From the NCBI GenBank assembly GCA_002803225.1, contig NXFV01000055.1:1-18197 (forward strand): a stretch of DNA of 18,197 nucleotides, given 5' to 3'. Shown here piece by piece: positions 8,225 to 18,197 of this stretch. Every line of letters starts with the position of its first letter. Within the stretch, counting starts at the first letter, position 1. Origin of the DNA: Gamarada debralockiae. Lineage: Eukaryota > Ascomycota > Leotiomycetes > Helotiales > Hyphodiscaceae. Made by a program: the position numbers and the translations under genes. The notes beneath the pieces were generated by a model. That model was not told the DNA's origin, made no database searches, and saw nothing but the letters and a program-made list of their open reading frames with translations.

Positions 8225-9031
8225 ATGGCTGTCAAACCAGTCCTAATCTTCACTCCCGGCGCCTGGCACACGCCCGAATTCTTCTCCCAAGTCTTCTCGA
8301 AGCTCGAACCACTAGGCTACAAATGCATCGGCCAGCCTCTACTCGCAGTCGGTCACGAACCCGCAGTGAAGGATCTCCAACCTGATATCGACGCCATCCA
8401 CAAACTCGTTTCAGGCGAAGCAGACGCTGGTAATGATATCGTGGTGGTCGCGCACAGTTGGAGCGGGATCATCGTCTCTGGCGCTTTAGACGAACTGAGC
8501 AAAGCCGAGAGAGCAAAAGAGGGGAGGAAAGGTGGTGTGGTGAGGATTGCATATATGAGTGCTTTCGTGCCTGCGGAGGGCGTGAGTTTGATTACAGCTT
8601 TTGGAGGGACTGCACCGGAATGGTACGATGTGAAGGTGCGCTAGCCTACAATCTCCCCTGCGAAGTGTATCAGATTCTGACTAAGGCGTCAGGAACCTTG
8701 GGTGATGCCCAAAACTCCCATCTCAACTTTCTATCACGACCTGCCTCCCTCCTTGGCCGAATCATGGGCTTCGAAACTCGTGCGCCATTCGTATGCGACG
8801 AAATTTGTGGGCGCAAAGAGCGCGGCTTGGCGCACAATTCCGTCGACATATCTGATATGCGATGATGATCGAGCGATTCCGAATTTCGTTCAAGAGGCCA
8901 TGGTGAAGGCTTGTCAGGACTCAGGTGCGCCGATGGCGACGGAGAGGATTTTCACAGGCCATAGCCCCTTCTTGGTGAAGCCTGATGAGGTGGCAGCCTT
9001 TGTGAGGCGTGCTGCGGGTGAGAGTGTTTGA
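8225..9031 (+). CDS. Alpha/beta-hydrolase, esterase-like
   Basis: Exon 1 (8225-8635), a 57-bp intron (8636-8692, donor GTGCGC, branch CTGAC, acceptor GCGTCAG) and exon 2 (8693-9031) give 249 aa, a usual length for small alpha/beta-hydrolases of the AB_hydrolase_6 kind. The N-terminal strand and oxyanion loop read VLIFTPGAWHTP. The nucleophile elbow is VVVAHSWSG with Ser78. The acid is in STYLICDDDRAIP, probably Asp196. The catalytic His is His227 in TGHSPFLVKPDEVAAF. Spacing and context match the family that includes plant methyl-salicylate-type esterases and bacterial/fungal relatives. The likely reaction is hydrolysis of a small ester or amide in the cytosol; the substrate is unknown. There is no signal peptide and no broken frame. 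It is upstream of, and on the same strand as, two transporter genes, so a catabolic role is a reasonable guess. Confidence 0.85.
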
Positions 9032-9766
9032 AGGCGGTACTGACATGGCTCGTTGTCAATGTATTTGATTCGTTAAAAGCGGGAAGTGCTTGAAGAACGG
9101 TGTGGGCACGCATTTAATAGCTCTATCGTCATATCTGGGCTGAACTTTGGAATTCGTCGAGATGTTTCTAAGCGGCTGTGGTTATCCATGACCAAGTATT
9201 AGTGATGTATCTCCGAGAAGCCTCGTCGATCGCGACTAAAGACATGCGGGTTGTAATCCATTCTTTCTTACCTTAGCAATTGCAGAGAACCCTAGGTGAC
9301 CCATTCTGTCCAATGATTCGGAGAAGACTGTCACCAGCATCGGTCACCTTAATGACCTGAGGCACTGAGGATACTAATTGAAATAATCGCCAATCTCAGA
9401 TCTTTACTCCAACAGCAGTCCTGCGCCGTATTCGAAAGATAAGCTTAGAATGAACAATGAACTAAGTAAATGCGGCGAACAAAAAGCTTTGCCCGCGGCT
9501 CAGTCCTGCAGGGACCCTTTTTCGTGGCGACTCGGTAGTGGAAGTTTATCTCAACTCATTCCACTTTCGACCCACACAGCGCCTCGACAAACCTTCCAAG
9601 TCTCCGAAAATTTTCTGGATTAGTAAAATACGGAATTTTCACATGCCGGTCTTATGTACCTTTTTGGGACCCGATAAGAAGGTGAGGTATATGTAGCTTC
9701 TCATCTCCTTTGGAATTGTATCTCACTCGAGTTTTTCTGTACTTCGTATCCTCTTGGAAGACGTCA
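9032..9766 (+). promoter_or_regulatory. Intergenic region upstream of the sugar transporter
   Basis: 735 bp between the hydrolase stop and the transporter start, with no supported coding frame. It must contain the 3' end of the first gene and the promoter of the second. I see no site that I can name with confidence. Confidence 0.4.
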
Positions 9767-11392
9767 ATGATGGCTCTCAACAAATATCAGGTGGGCTTCC
9801 GGTTGCCAAAATATGTGAAGGCTGCGATCTTGACATCGCTTGGTGGTGCTCTTTTTGGGCTTGATACGGGTACGATTGGACCTATAACGACCATGCCTCA
9901 ATTTGCGAAGACTTTCGGGCATCTTTCTTCCACAGTACACGGTCTCGTTGTCTCAACCATCTTGATACCGGCAGCTATTTCGTCTTTCTTCGGAGGCCAC
10001 TTAGCGAACTCGGTGGGAAGACCTAGAGCCATTGCCATTGGCGCATGGATCTTTGGAGTCGGTGCTGCAATAGAATGTGCGAGTGTGAAATTGGCCATGT
10101 TGATTGTTGGGCGGGCTATAAAAGGCGTAGGGGAAGGTTTCTTCTTGAGTACTGTTGTCGTGTAGGCCCAATCCAACGCTTGTTGCAACCGGCGCTGAAG
10201 GTTTATAGGTACATCACAGAAATTTCTCCTCCCCGATCTCGAGGTACCTTGGCCTCAATTCCCCAATTCCTGACAACAGTTGGAATTTGCACAGGATATT
10301 TCACCTGCTATGGTAGCGTAAATATTCCATCATCTTTCTCCTGGCGGCTACCCTTTGCACTTCAGGCGCTCATCGCCTTCACGTTCACCGTATCGACTTT
10401 GATGTTCCTGCCCCAAAGTCCACGATGGATGACCGCTCGAGGACTGCATAAGGAAGCACTTGCCCTATGGGAAGGACTAGGTGTGGAGGCTGCAGAAAGA
10501 GAGAAGCTCGAGGAAAATGACAATGGTGAGCTACCGGAAGGTGTAAAAATGAAAGACATCCTTGCGATATTCGGAAAGGATGTGTGGAGACAGACGGCCC
10601 TCGGTGTGTTCTTGATGGGAATGCAGCAGTTGAGTGGGATCGATGGAGTGCTTTATGTACGTTTTGCCCTGCTCTTGTGATTCAACTTTGGGCTAACAGC
10701 AGCCAGTACGCTCCCCTCCTCTTCCAATCCGCGGGTCTCAAGAGCTCGACTGCATCTTTTCTCGCTTCTGGTATATCAGCCCTCCTTATCCTGCTTGTAA
10801 CTATCCCTGCATTCCTGCTGGCGGATCGATGGGGCCGCACAACTTCTACGATTGTCGGTGGCATTTTGCAAGGCGGGTGCATGCTGATAATGGGATCGAT
10901 ATACGCCTCTGGAAAGGGATCAGGGCCGGCTCGCTGGGTAGTCGTGGTCATGATATATTTGTTCGCCTTGGTATTCAGTGCAACCTGGGCTGTAGGGTTT
11001 CGCGTATACGTCTCTGAAATACAGCCACCCAAGACGAGGGCAGGTGCAGCGAGTATGTCTCTTTCCGCAAACTGGGTGAGTTCTCATGTTCGTGACGCGT
11101 GTGAAACCTGCTAAATGTAGACCAGATTGTCAATTGGATCGTTGCGTTCACGACTCCCATATTTCTCGCTCATTCATCATATGGAGTGTATTTCCTGTTT
11201 GGTGGCGCATGTCTTTTCACAGTCGCAGTCTGCGTAGTCTTCATGCCCGAGACCCGTGGGAAGACACTCGAGGACATCGACGCGTCTTTTCGAAAGAAGA
11301 GCTTGGCTGATGTGGACCTTCCGGAGCAGGATAGCCATGTTCTTTCGGAATCGAATAAAATCGGTTTCGGCACTTCGTCATCTGTGGTATGA
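9767..11392 (+). CDS. MFS sugar-type transporter, 12 TM
   Basis: Four exons: 9767-10161, 10209-10656, 10707-11075 and 11126-11392. Introns are 47, 50 and 50 bp, with GTAGGC, GTACGT and GTGAGT donors and GCTGAAG, GCTAAC and GCTAAAT branch sites. The product has 492 aa, close to the usual 500-530 for the family. Sugar_tr (PF00083) landmarks appear in order: TM1 GGALFGLDTGTIGPI (26-40); the GRPRA loop (84-88), which lacks the usual second Arg-rich end; GRAIKGVGEGF (115-125); PQSPRWM (200-206) ahead of the central loop; QQLSGIDGVLYYAPLLF (from 271) in TM7; ADRWGR before TM9; and PETRGKTLEDID (445-456) after TM12. The predicted role is proton-coupled uptake of a hexose, oligosaccharide or related polyol/acid across the plasma membrane. 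The start was chosen at MMALNKYQ, the first ATG in frame; a second ATG follows directly. No lesions were seen. Confidence 0.9.
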
Positions 11393-12151
11393 GGAGGGTG
11401 AGCTGTGTTCGTTGTAGTTGAAGACTTGGAATTTGCTTCGAGGTGAGCTTTGAAGTTTGGCGCCCTTGTTGGTTCGGGAGCAGAACTAGGCGGTGTAAAT
11501 TTAGTGTGTCACGCCCTGTAATTCTGCCCTTCAGGGCTGATAGTCGCTAAAAATACTCGAAAATGCAACTCTTGACATCTCAATCGGCTTCATCGCCCGT
11601 ATCTACGGACCCCTCCACTCTTCTAGCTGTAATTCTACACGAATGTGCCAATCGCATCAGAATATTTCGATTTGAAATACAGTAGCGCTGTATCTCTCTT
11701 CTTTGTGACAAAAGCCGAGGCGAAAAGCTGCGCGCAAGAGGCGCATTTTTAACTTTCAATATTCCACGTGTTCATCAGCCCTATTCGAGATTTCGAAGCA
11801 CACAGCCTTGGATGCCCTCGAGAGCTCAATACATGGTCGCCTAAACAGCTTCAACTGAGCTTGTTCTTGAAGCCAACAACGGCTATCTCCCTCGGTCTAG
11901 CCTTGCATAGAATTCGCAAGCAAACCTTGATTACGACGTACACAGACCCGGCCACATTTGGCCGCTTTCGTACTATGAAGACGTTTTTTTCGACTATTGT
12001 GGGGTCCGGGGTATGGCGCCAAGCATGAGGTAAAAGTTGTTTAAAGTTGCGGCTCTATTTTGATTTCTCGAGGTCGTTAGTCAAATTCAACAGTCCAAGC
12101 TTATCTAGAACCCATATTTCAATCTTAGAACCTGGGTATTCTGCGGTCACG
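11393..12151. other. Intergenic, no gene seen
   Basis: About 760 bp between the transporter genes. Open frames such as 11768-12028 have no recognisable features. One CACGTG hexamer occurs near 11765. The region presumably held the promoter of the broken transporter downstream. Confidence 0.4.
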
Positions 12152-14303
12152 ATGGTACATGTCCTCGATCTTTCGAGTCTTTGAAGCCTTCTAATCATTT
12201 CACAGCCTGAAATTGCCTTGCAGGAATTGCCTGTCTCCACGGAGGCACCCCTGGATGTCAAAGAACATCGTGCTGCCTCAAAGTTCAACAAAAGCGACTT
12301 TGATTCGATTCCAATATATCGACCTACCATTGCAAAATGGAGACTTGTCGTGATTCTCTCATGGTAAGTTGCCCCTTGAAAAGCCCATCTAATTTGCTAA
12401 CCCGTATTCAAGTCTCTCCGTGGGGCTTTTTCTGTCTCTCATGGACACTGCTATCGTTTCCACTGCACTCTACACCATCTCAGGAGAGTTTGGAAACTTT
12501 AGAATTTCATCTTGAGTCATTCTCGCCTACACACTAACAGATGTCGGTTCTGCCGTTATGATTGCCCGAATTGCAGATGTCCTTGGCCGAAAATAGTGGT
12601 TGTTTTGCGCTTTTATCATCTCTGCTACTTTCTCACTCGCTTGTGGCTGGTCTCGAAGCATGAATCAATTGACCACCTTCAGAGCCTTTCAAGGTATTGG
12701 AGGCGCAGGACTGTATTCTATGACTATGGTCATATTATCAGAAGTTAGCCCACCTTCAATGATGCCTCTGATCTCGACGATCTTGGGAGCTGTTGTGGTA
12801 GTCGCCGGCGTGACCGGTCCTACCCTTGGTGGCGTGTTGACAACAGATTCGTCGTGGCGGTGGATCTTTTGGATCAAGTAAGACCAAACTTCCTATGTTG
12901 CCACGCTGAATTCGAGTTGATCTCATTCTACAGTGGATCATGTGCAATCATCCCAATGATCATTATTGCAGTGGTATGGTCTAGAAATTTCCATACCCCT
13001 AATGCTTCCAGTCCTCCTCTGCGTCGACTTGATTTCGTTGGAGGCCTGCTTATGTTGTCTGGATCTGTGCTGCTAGTGTTCATGCTCTTCCAAGGAGCCG
13101 CGAGAACTTACTCTTGGAGGAGTGCCGTAGTGATTGCGACCTTCGCCATTGCCGGCTGCTCCTGGGTTGGTCTAGTTGCATGAGAATGGGCTTTGTCCCG
13201 CCGACCACAGGTATGTATTTATCAGAGTGCTCCTTCTCCTATTCTGCTTGAGTTCGCGAGTTCTAAGAGCAAAAATTCTTCTAAAGAGTATATTTTTAGA
13301 ATAAAGAGGATGTCTCAAAACTCATACAACCCGCTTAGCTCTAATCTCTCGACTCTTTGAGCAATTACTGACTCCGAGATTTTTAACAGATGGTGGGGTT
13401 GTTCCTCACTTCCCATTCCGCTTGATGAAGGATCGAGTCATGTTGTCTAGTTTTATGTCAGTTTATATCCTGAACACTTGAACCAAGATTTCTAACGAAG
13501 TTCAATTTTTCAGAAACACATTTCTCACCGGCTTCGTCCTTCTCTTGGCTGTCGTCAACATCCTTCTACGAGCTCAAATCGTCGATGTTGTTCCAACCGT
13601 CAAATCTGGCCTCCAACTGCTACCAGTTGTTGGAGGTTGTGCTCTAGGGTCTGCTATCGGAGGTGGCGCATCGTTCAAAAAGAATCACGCATACATAACA
13701 CTAAATCTCGCCAGCACTCTCATGCTTCTGGGATGCGGCCTTTTATTAACCTTGCCCGAAAGTGGAGCACATACGAAAGCTCAACTTGGCTATAAATTCA
13801 TCATGGGTCTTGGGATTGGGATCTCTCTTTCGACGATGACGTTTATCACTGCCATACAAGTGCTGTTTATTGATCACGGTAAGCCACCCACTTCGAACCC
13901 ACCTTGGGTTTTTAAACTAACACAGCCAGCTGTGTCCCAAGGAATCGTAGCCCAACTCCGCATCTTCGGTGGGTCAGTGGGTGTTACAGCCTCCATGATC
14001 ATCTTGAATGACGACATTGGCAAATCACTCTCCAACGTTCTCTCGCCCACCCAACTTGCAGATTTCTATAGCTCACCCATCTCAACCCTGAATTTCACAC
14101 TCATCGAGCAGTACTATGTGCGAGAAACTTTCATCCTTGCTTTCAACAAGGATATGAGGATGTGCATGTATGTGTCGGCTGTCTGTTTGCTGGTGACGCT
14201 TTGTGCTTACTAGAAGAATCCGCCGACGATGAAGGAGAGGATTGACGAGTTGGAGGCCGCGTATGTTAGGAACGAAGTGATGGTGAGCGAGGGGAATGCT
14301 TGA
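12152..14303 (+). pseudogene. DHA2-type MFS drug/H+ antiporter, 14-TM class, with four in-frame stops
   Basis: Exons read as 12206-12363, 12413-12877, 12934-13210, 13390-13456, 13514-13878 and 13930-14303. Most introns are 49-57 bp with GTAAG-type donors and CTAAC/CTGA branch sites. A tentative first exon is the ATG at 12152 spliced over 51 bp. About 569 codons fits DHA2 pumps. Motifs: LSLMDTAIVSTALYTI (D1), ARIADVLGRK (A), RAFQGIGGAGL (B), AGVTGPTLGG (C, the antiporter motif) and WRWIFWIN. Stops occur at 12513 (TGA), 12594 (TAG), 13181 (TGA) and 14211 (TAG). The TGA codons replace expected Trp, and the sequence stays homologous-looking on both sides. In addition, the intron at 13211-13389 is 179 bp and joins one base out of frame. 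The pump probably exported a toxic metabolite or drug through the plasma membrane. It follows the sugar transporter on the same strand. Confidence 0.85.
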
Positions 14304-14818
14304 AAAGCCATCAAGTAATTGTGGTAGGGTGGAATGAGAGATCATGGAAGTCTGATGAATTCGCCGAAGGCGTCGCCAAGGATTTCCTGCAAGTGCAGCT
14401 TCTCCTTTTGTCCCAGTGTGCGCGGAGTACTAGAACGGAGGCATCACTGTTACGTAAACTAGATTTCCTATCACCTCCATTACATCTTTTTTGGTTGGGA
14501 ACGTGTGCTTTCCCAACGTCAGCAGAGTTGCAACTTCTGATCTTGCTACCGTTCCCACTAGATAACTGGACTCCGACACTTTTGAGCACCAAATTGAACA
14601 CCACAAAATCAAAATCTTCTCTTCGAATTTTAGAAATCTTAGTCCAGCCTTGTGGTCCTAAGCAGGCGAAGGTTCGGAGTGGTCTTAAACCTAAACCTGA
14701 CTCAGCCTCGCGAAACTCCCACTACTCAAAATATTACTGTGCTACACAAGTCAGTGTAAATAAAATGAAACAGGCGCAAATCGACTGTGCGGCACTCTTT
14801 TGGCAAGTAATTAAAACC
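14304..14818. other. No supported gene; border zone
   Basis: About 515 bp after the dead transporter. Open frames of 97-176 codons exist on both strands (14300-14830 plus, 14311-14604 minus) but overlap each other and have no recognisable domain or intron structure. Confidence 0.4.
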
Positions 14819-14872
14819 CACCCGGTGTGAGTACTAAAAGCGGGAGCTAAGGCTTAGTACTCACACCGGGTG
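14819..14872. repeat. Perfect 19-bp inverted repeat
   Basis: CACCCGGTGTGAGTACTAA (14819-14837) is exactly mirrored at 14854-14872 with a 16-base loop. The right arm and the bases after it (to about 14915) resemble a diverged copy at 15069-15115: both have ACTCACAC, GT-TAAGT, CCCGC and AAAAGACCCT. It marks the left border of the AT-rich block and may be a transposon end. Confidence 0.85.
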
Positions 14873-16600
14873 TAAGTCTCCCCGCCATCACCAAAAGACC
14901 CTATAATCACTTCAAAGTTACTTAACAACCAAATATTATAACAAATTAATTTATATATATATATATAGCTGTAATTTAGAGCTTTAAATACCTTAATAAA
15001 TAATTAAAATTAAATCACTTTTCGTTAAGTAGTAAACTCCTAAAGTATAGCTATTTTCGCTTACTAAGACTCACACTAAGTATAAGTTATCCCGCTCTTA
15101 AAAGACCCTTTAATAATACCTTGTGATAGCTTAATTACTTAAAATTTCAAAGCGAAGGAAGATGTAATATATTCAGTTCCCTAGAGATTAAGAATAAGTA
15201 GGATATAAGATAAGGGTAATAATAAAGAAAATAAAGGGGGGAGAATAACAAAGGATTTAACTAAATAACTATCTCAAAAATATACAAAAACATATAATAT
15301 AGCGAAGTTAACGACTTTAACGAGAATTCGACTAAAAGAGCCTAAAACAGCCTATATAAGTAAGACTTATTCTTAGCCTCTTTTTAAGTGTAGTACTAAG
15401 AAAGACACTACACAAAAACAGCCCTCTAAAGAGAACTACTAGAGCAGGAACTTAATTCTATTGTACTAAAAACAGCGTGTTATAATGCCCCTAACTTAGT
15501 ATTAACAAAGAACGAATTCTCTAGCACTAAGAATCTCTGTATATCTAAGCTAGTACTAGCTATTTCAGACCTCTTATAGTATAAAGAGCGTAGTTAAGGA
15601 CTTGGATACCTAGTAAAGGCAAGGAGGAAGAGCAAAACGCTAAATTACAAATAAAATTAAGACTTAAAAAGAATATAAAAGAAACCCCTAATAAAGTTAA
15701 GAGCTTAAAAGAGAGTTAGCTAATACAAAAGTTATATTAAGTCTACTAGACCTAAAAAAGGAAAGAGAATAACGATAATAGTAAGTAAAGACAAAAGGAA
15801 AGACAAAAGGAAATCTAAGGTCTAGTCTAAAGGAAGAGGCTAGCTTAGTAGTCTAGTGAATTTAGTGAATCTAAAAGGCCTAAAAAGTCTAAGAAGGATT
15901 AGCTAAGGGAACGAGAGGTCTATTCACTTTAGTAGAAAGAGATAATAAGGAAAGGACAAAGTTTTAATAAGATATAAATACATAAAAAGCCAAGGCTTAT
16001 TATAAGGGAGATTATAGCAAGGGCTTAAGAGAAGCGACTTATAACCAAACGTTATATTTTCTTAAAAGAAGTATATTTGAAGAAGTATTTAAGAGGCGTT
16101 TATATAGTTCTAAGTATATTATTATAGACTAATATTTTACTAAGGAAAAGGAAAGGGATACTTTATAAAGCCTTTACTTACTTACTTAAGAGTATATATA
16201 TTTAAAGAAAGGTTAATCTCTATATAGTAAAGACAATCGATATAGTTCAAGAGGAGGTAATATTAAAGTTATAAAGGGAAAGAAAGAAAGAAGGACAAGG
16301 GGTATATTTAAAAGTTAAGAAGTTAATTCAAAGGGAGAAGTTCTTAATCGAAAGTCGAATTAAGGACAGGAAGTATATTTAAAGAGTATATTTAAGGAGT
16401 ATATTTAAGGGTTAGAAAGATTAAGGAGTTCGATTTAAAGTAAAAACAAAACTATATATACTATTAACTTAAAGTTAACTTAAGAAAAGGAAGGGAAGGG
16501 GTTCTTATTTAAAGGCCAAGTTAAAAACAAAGAGTACAAAGATTAAAAAAGTTAAGAAGCTTAATTCGAAGTAAAGATAGACTTATATATATAGTTAGCT
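14873..16600. other. AT-rich block resembling RIP-mutated transposon remains
   Basis: No open frame of any length. The sequence is dominated by TA, AA and AG steps, with very few C residues on the plus strand over long stretches (about 15200-16600), so it reads as purine-rich with scattered TAA/TAG. Translated patches look like decayed coding sequence with many stops. This is the pattern expected when C-to-T changes erode a repeated coding element. I cannot identify the element family. Confidence 0.6.
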
Positions 16601-16602
16601 TA

Positions 16603-17288
16603 CATCCGTAAACCGGGAAATTAGTCAATAAAATCACTGATCGCTAACCTTATCAAAGTAGTCAAAAACTAGTCAATAGTATCAAAATCTTTTTTAGAGA
16701 CGCTATTGACTAGTCTTTGACTAGTCTTTGATATTAATATAAATTACACAATTACTATTGGCTAGTCAATAACTACTGCTAATTAGTTAAAGACTAGTCA
16801 TTGATACTATATATATACAATTGACGATTTGGGTATATCACGTGATTGAACACGTGACTTCGGATCGGAATTATAATTATCCTTTGATATTCCTTAAATT
16901 ATTTAGACTTGGTAGCTATATTAATTAATAGGGCGCAACGCTAATAATTAATAAACTTCAAAATTAATTGATTTAACAAAATTATATGCGCGTGTATATC
17001 AGGCGCAATTGCTATGTAATGTTACGTTATATTATATTGCGTTGTGTTATAATATAATTAAATCGTATCAAAGGTAGGGTACGCCTGGGTTTTAATAGGG
17101 TATGCCCGGGCCACTCGAGTACTTTGAAAAACATTAGTTCATATACAAAATTTAGTGTTGGTTAATGCCTGGTCAAAGAAATTTTGGTAGGTAGTCAATG
17201 CCCCCAAAAAAGGGGACCTTCGCAAAAAAATTTTTGACGCTATTGACTAGTCTTTGACCACAACTGCTATTTTCCCGGTTTGCGGATA
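16603..17288. mobile_element. TIR element of 686 bp flanked by TA, nested in the AT-rich block
   Basis: The left end CATCCGTAAACCGGGAAA (16603-16620) matches the reverse complement of the right end, TATCCGCAAACCGGGAAA, at 16 of 18 positions. TA flanks both ends (16601-16602 and 17289-17290). A 23-bp subterminal unit starting gacgctattgactagtcttt occurs at 16699 and again at 17236, with an inverted, imperfect version near 16657-16679. There is no open frame. It fits a non-autonomous Tc1/mariner-like element. Unlike its surroundings it keeps CpG-containing stretches. Confidence 0.75.
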
Positions 17289-17290
17289 TA

Positions 17291-17930
17291 ATTAACTTAA
17301 AGGGAAAAGAAAAGAGAGGAAGCTTTTTAATATATTAACTACAAAGGCAAGGAGACATTATAAATTAATAAAAAGGACCTTAAAAGATATTAGCTTATTT
17401 ATATAACGAGGGGGAGTATAACTTCTAAGGAAATAGGCTATAAGATTAAAGGCTAAAGTAAGGAGATCAAAGTTTGTATTTAAAACTAATTAATAATAAT
17501 AATAAAAAGGAGATACTTAATTAAACTAAAATAAGGTCAAATTAATAATAAAAAGGAAGGGATTAGTGTTATTAATAAAGTTATTAATAAAGTTATTAAT
17601 AAAGTTAAAGTTAATTAAAGTTATTAAAGTTATTAAAAAGTAAAAAAAAAAGGTTCAAAAAGCTCTTCTTTTATAAAAATTAAAAACAATTATAAAAGAA
17701 TAGATAAGTTAATTAAGACTTATCTAAATTATTACTTAAATTATTTACTTTGTTTAAAGGGTTTAAAAGTAATAAAGTTAATAATATTAATATTATCAAG
17801 GGACAATTACATAACTATAATAGTAATTATAAGATAGGGATTCTTTTAATAAAGTAATACTTCTTTTAATTATTTATTTTATATATAATTTCCTTTTCTT
17901 TTTCTTTTAGTACTTAAGGGCAAGTATAAA
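17291..17930. other. AT-rich block continues, no gene
   Basis: Same purine-biased, TA-rich texture as the block left of the TIR element, probably its continuation. No open frame or RNA gene was seen. Confidence 0.55.
17569..17640. repeat. Short tandem repeat, 12-bp unit
   Basis: The unit ttattaataaag occurs three times in a row (17569-17605) and decays into shorter attaaagtt units to about 17640. Confidence 0.8.
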
Positions 17931-18197
17931 TGTCAGGGGGGACAAATATAGTAGGGAAATCGATTATGTTAATACTAACTTCGCTTAGCTAGATATTATA
18001 GAAGGAACGAAATGCGAGTATGAGCGCATCCCGATTGCGCTGTGTATCGCATGTACTCTTAGTAAGGGATAAAACAAAAATAATATAAAACAAAGGTTAT
18101 ATGCTCGAATATACTGCAAAAATGTATTAGAAAACAAGTTGTACAATTGTATATATATATATAGGTGTCTATATATAGGTCTAGCTGCAAAAGACAA
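17931..18197 (+). mobile_element. Possible LTR start, partial
   Basis: At 17931 the sequence reads TGTCAGGGGGGACAAATATA. It follows AT-rich decayed sequence and precedes less biased sequence containing several CG steps. Many fungal LTRs begin with TGTCA/TGTAA followed by a G run. The other end lies outside the window, so this is only a candidate. The minus-strand open frame over 17985-18197 looks spurious. Confidence 0.25.

Noticed and set aside
12513..13183. TGA codons in the DHA2 gene read as tryptophan or selenocysteine
   Set aside because: Nuclear genes of filamentous ascomycetes use the standard code, TAG stops also occur in the same gene, and the intact neighbours end with TGA as stop.
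14300..14830. Plus-strand 176-codon frame
   Set aside because: It has no domain, overlaps the end of the transporter relic and runs into the palindrome; its composition is not protein-like and minus-strand frames overlap it.
17201..17216. C-run/G-run hairpin (CCCCC, A-run, GGGG) as a terminator
   Set aside because: It lies inside the TIR element with no gene upstream, and fungal polymerase II genes do not use such terminators.
17985..18197. Minus-strand frame of 70 codons with aromatic-rich residues
   Set aside because: Rich in Y, I, L and F because of the AT-rich template; no start context or domain, and truncated by the window edge.

Overview
The window looks like a chromosomal segment of a filamentous ascomycete (Pezizomycotina). 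The genes carry short introns (43-57 bp) with GT...AG ends and CTAAC/CTGAC-like branch sites. C2H2-ankyrin proteins, fungal MFS transporters, a DUF3435-type relic and a long AT-rich block with the base bias expected of RIP (repeat-induced point mutation) all fit that group. I cannot assign a genus.

Layout. Positions 1-1614 (minus) hold a partial C2H2 zinc-finger/ankyrin-repeat gene that runs off the left edge; its last visible repeats are nearly identical 102-bp units. Across a 459-bp shared promoter region lies a divergent, apparently intact two-finger C2H2 regulator (2074-3112, plus). From about 3500 to 7610 is a gene graveyard. It holds a palindromic pentanucleotide repeat, an unrecognised open frame on the minus strand, a broken gene with two chromodomain copies, and a minus-strand relic of a DUF3435-type protein. 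A 0.5-kb MITE-like element with TA-flanked inverted ends is inserted in that relic, and a second, solitary end of the same family lies further right.

Positions 8225-14303 hold three same-strand genes: an intact alpha/beta-hydrolase (249 aa, one intron), an intact 12-TM sugar-type MFS transporter (492 aa, three introns), and a DHA2-type drug/H+ antiporter broken by four in-frame stops. This could be the remainder of a small catabolic or detoxification cluster: uptake permease, esterase-like hydrolase and efflux pump. That functional link is inference from adjacency.

From about 14,820 to the right end there is no intact gene. A perfect 19-bp inverted repeat marks the transition into AT-rich, purine/pyrimidine strand-biased sequence that looks like RIP-mutated transposon remains. 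A 686-bp TIR element (16603-17288), less AT-biased than its surroundings, is nested in it, and a possible LTR start lies near 17931.

No complete undescribed system is evident. The most informative points are the nested DUF3435 relic/MITE, the decayed double-chromodomain gene, the recently expanded ankyrin array and the dead DHA2 pump beside two intact partners. All gene models come from manual reading; splice sites are inferred from frame, motif continuity and consensus.
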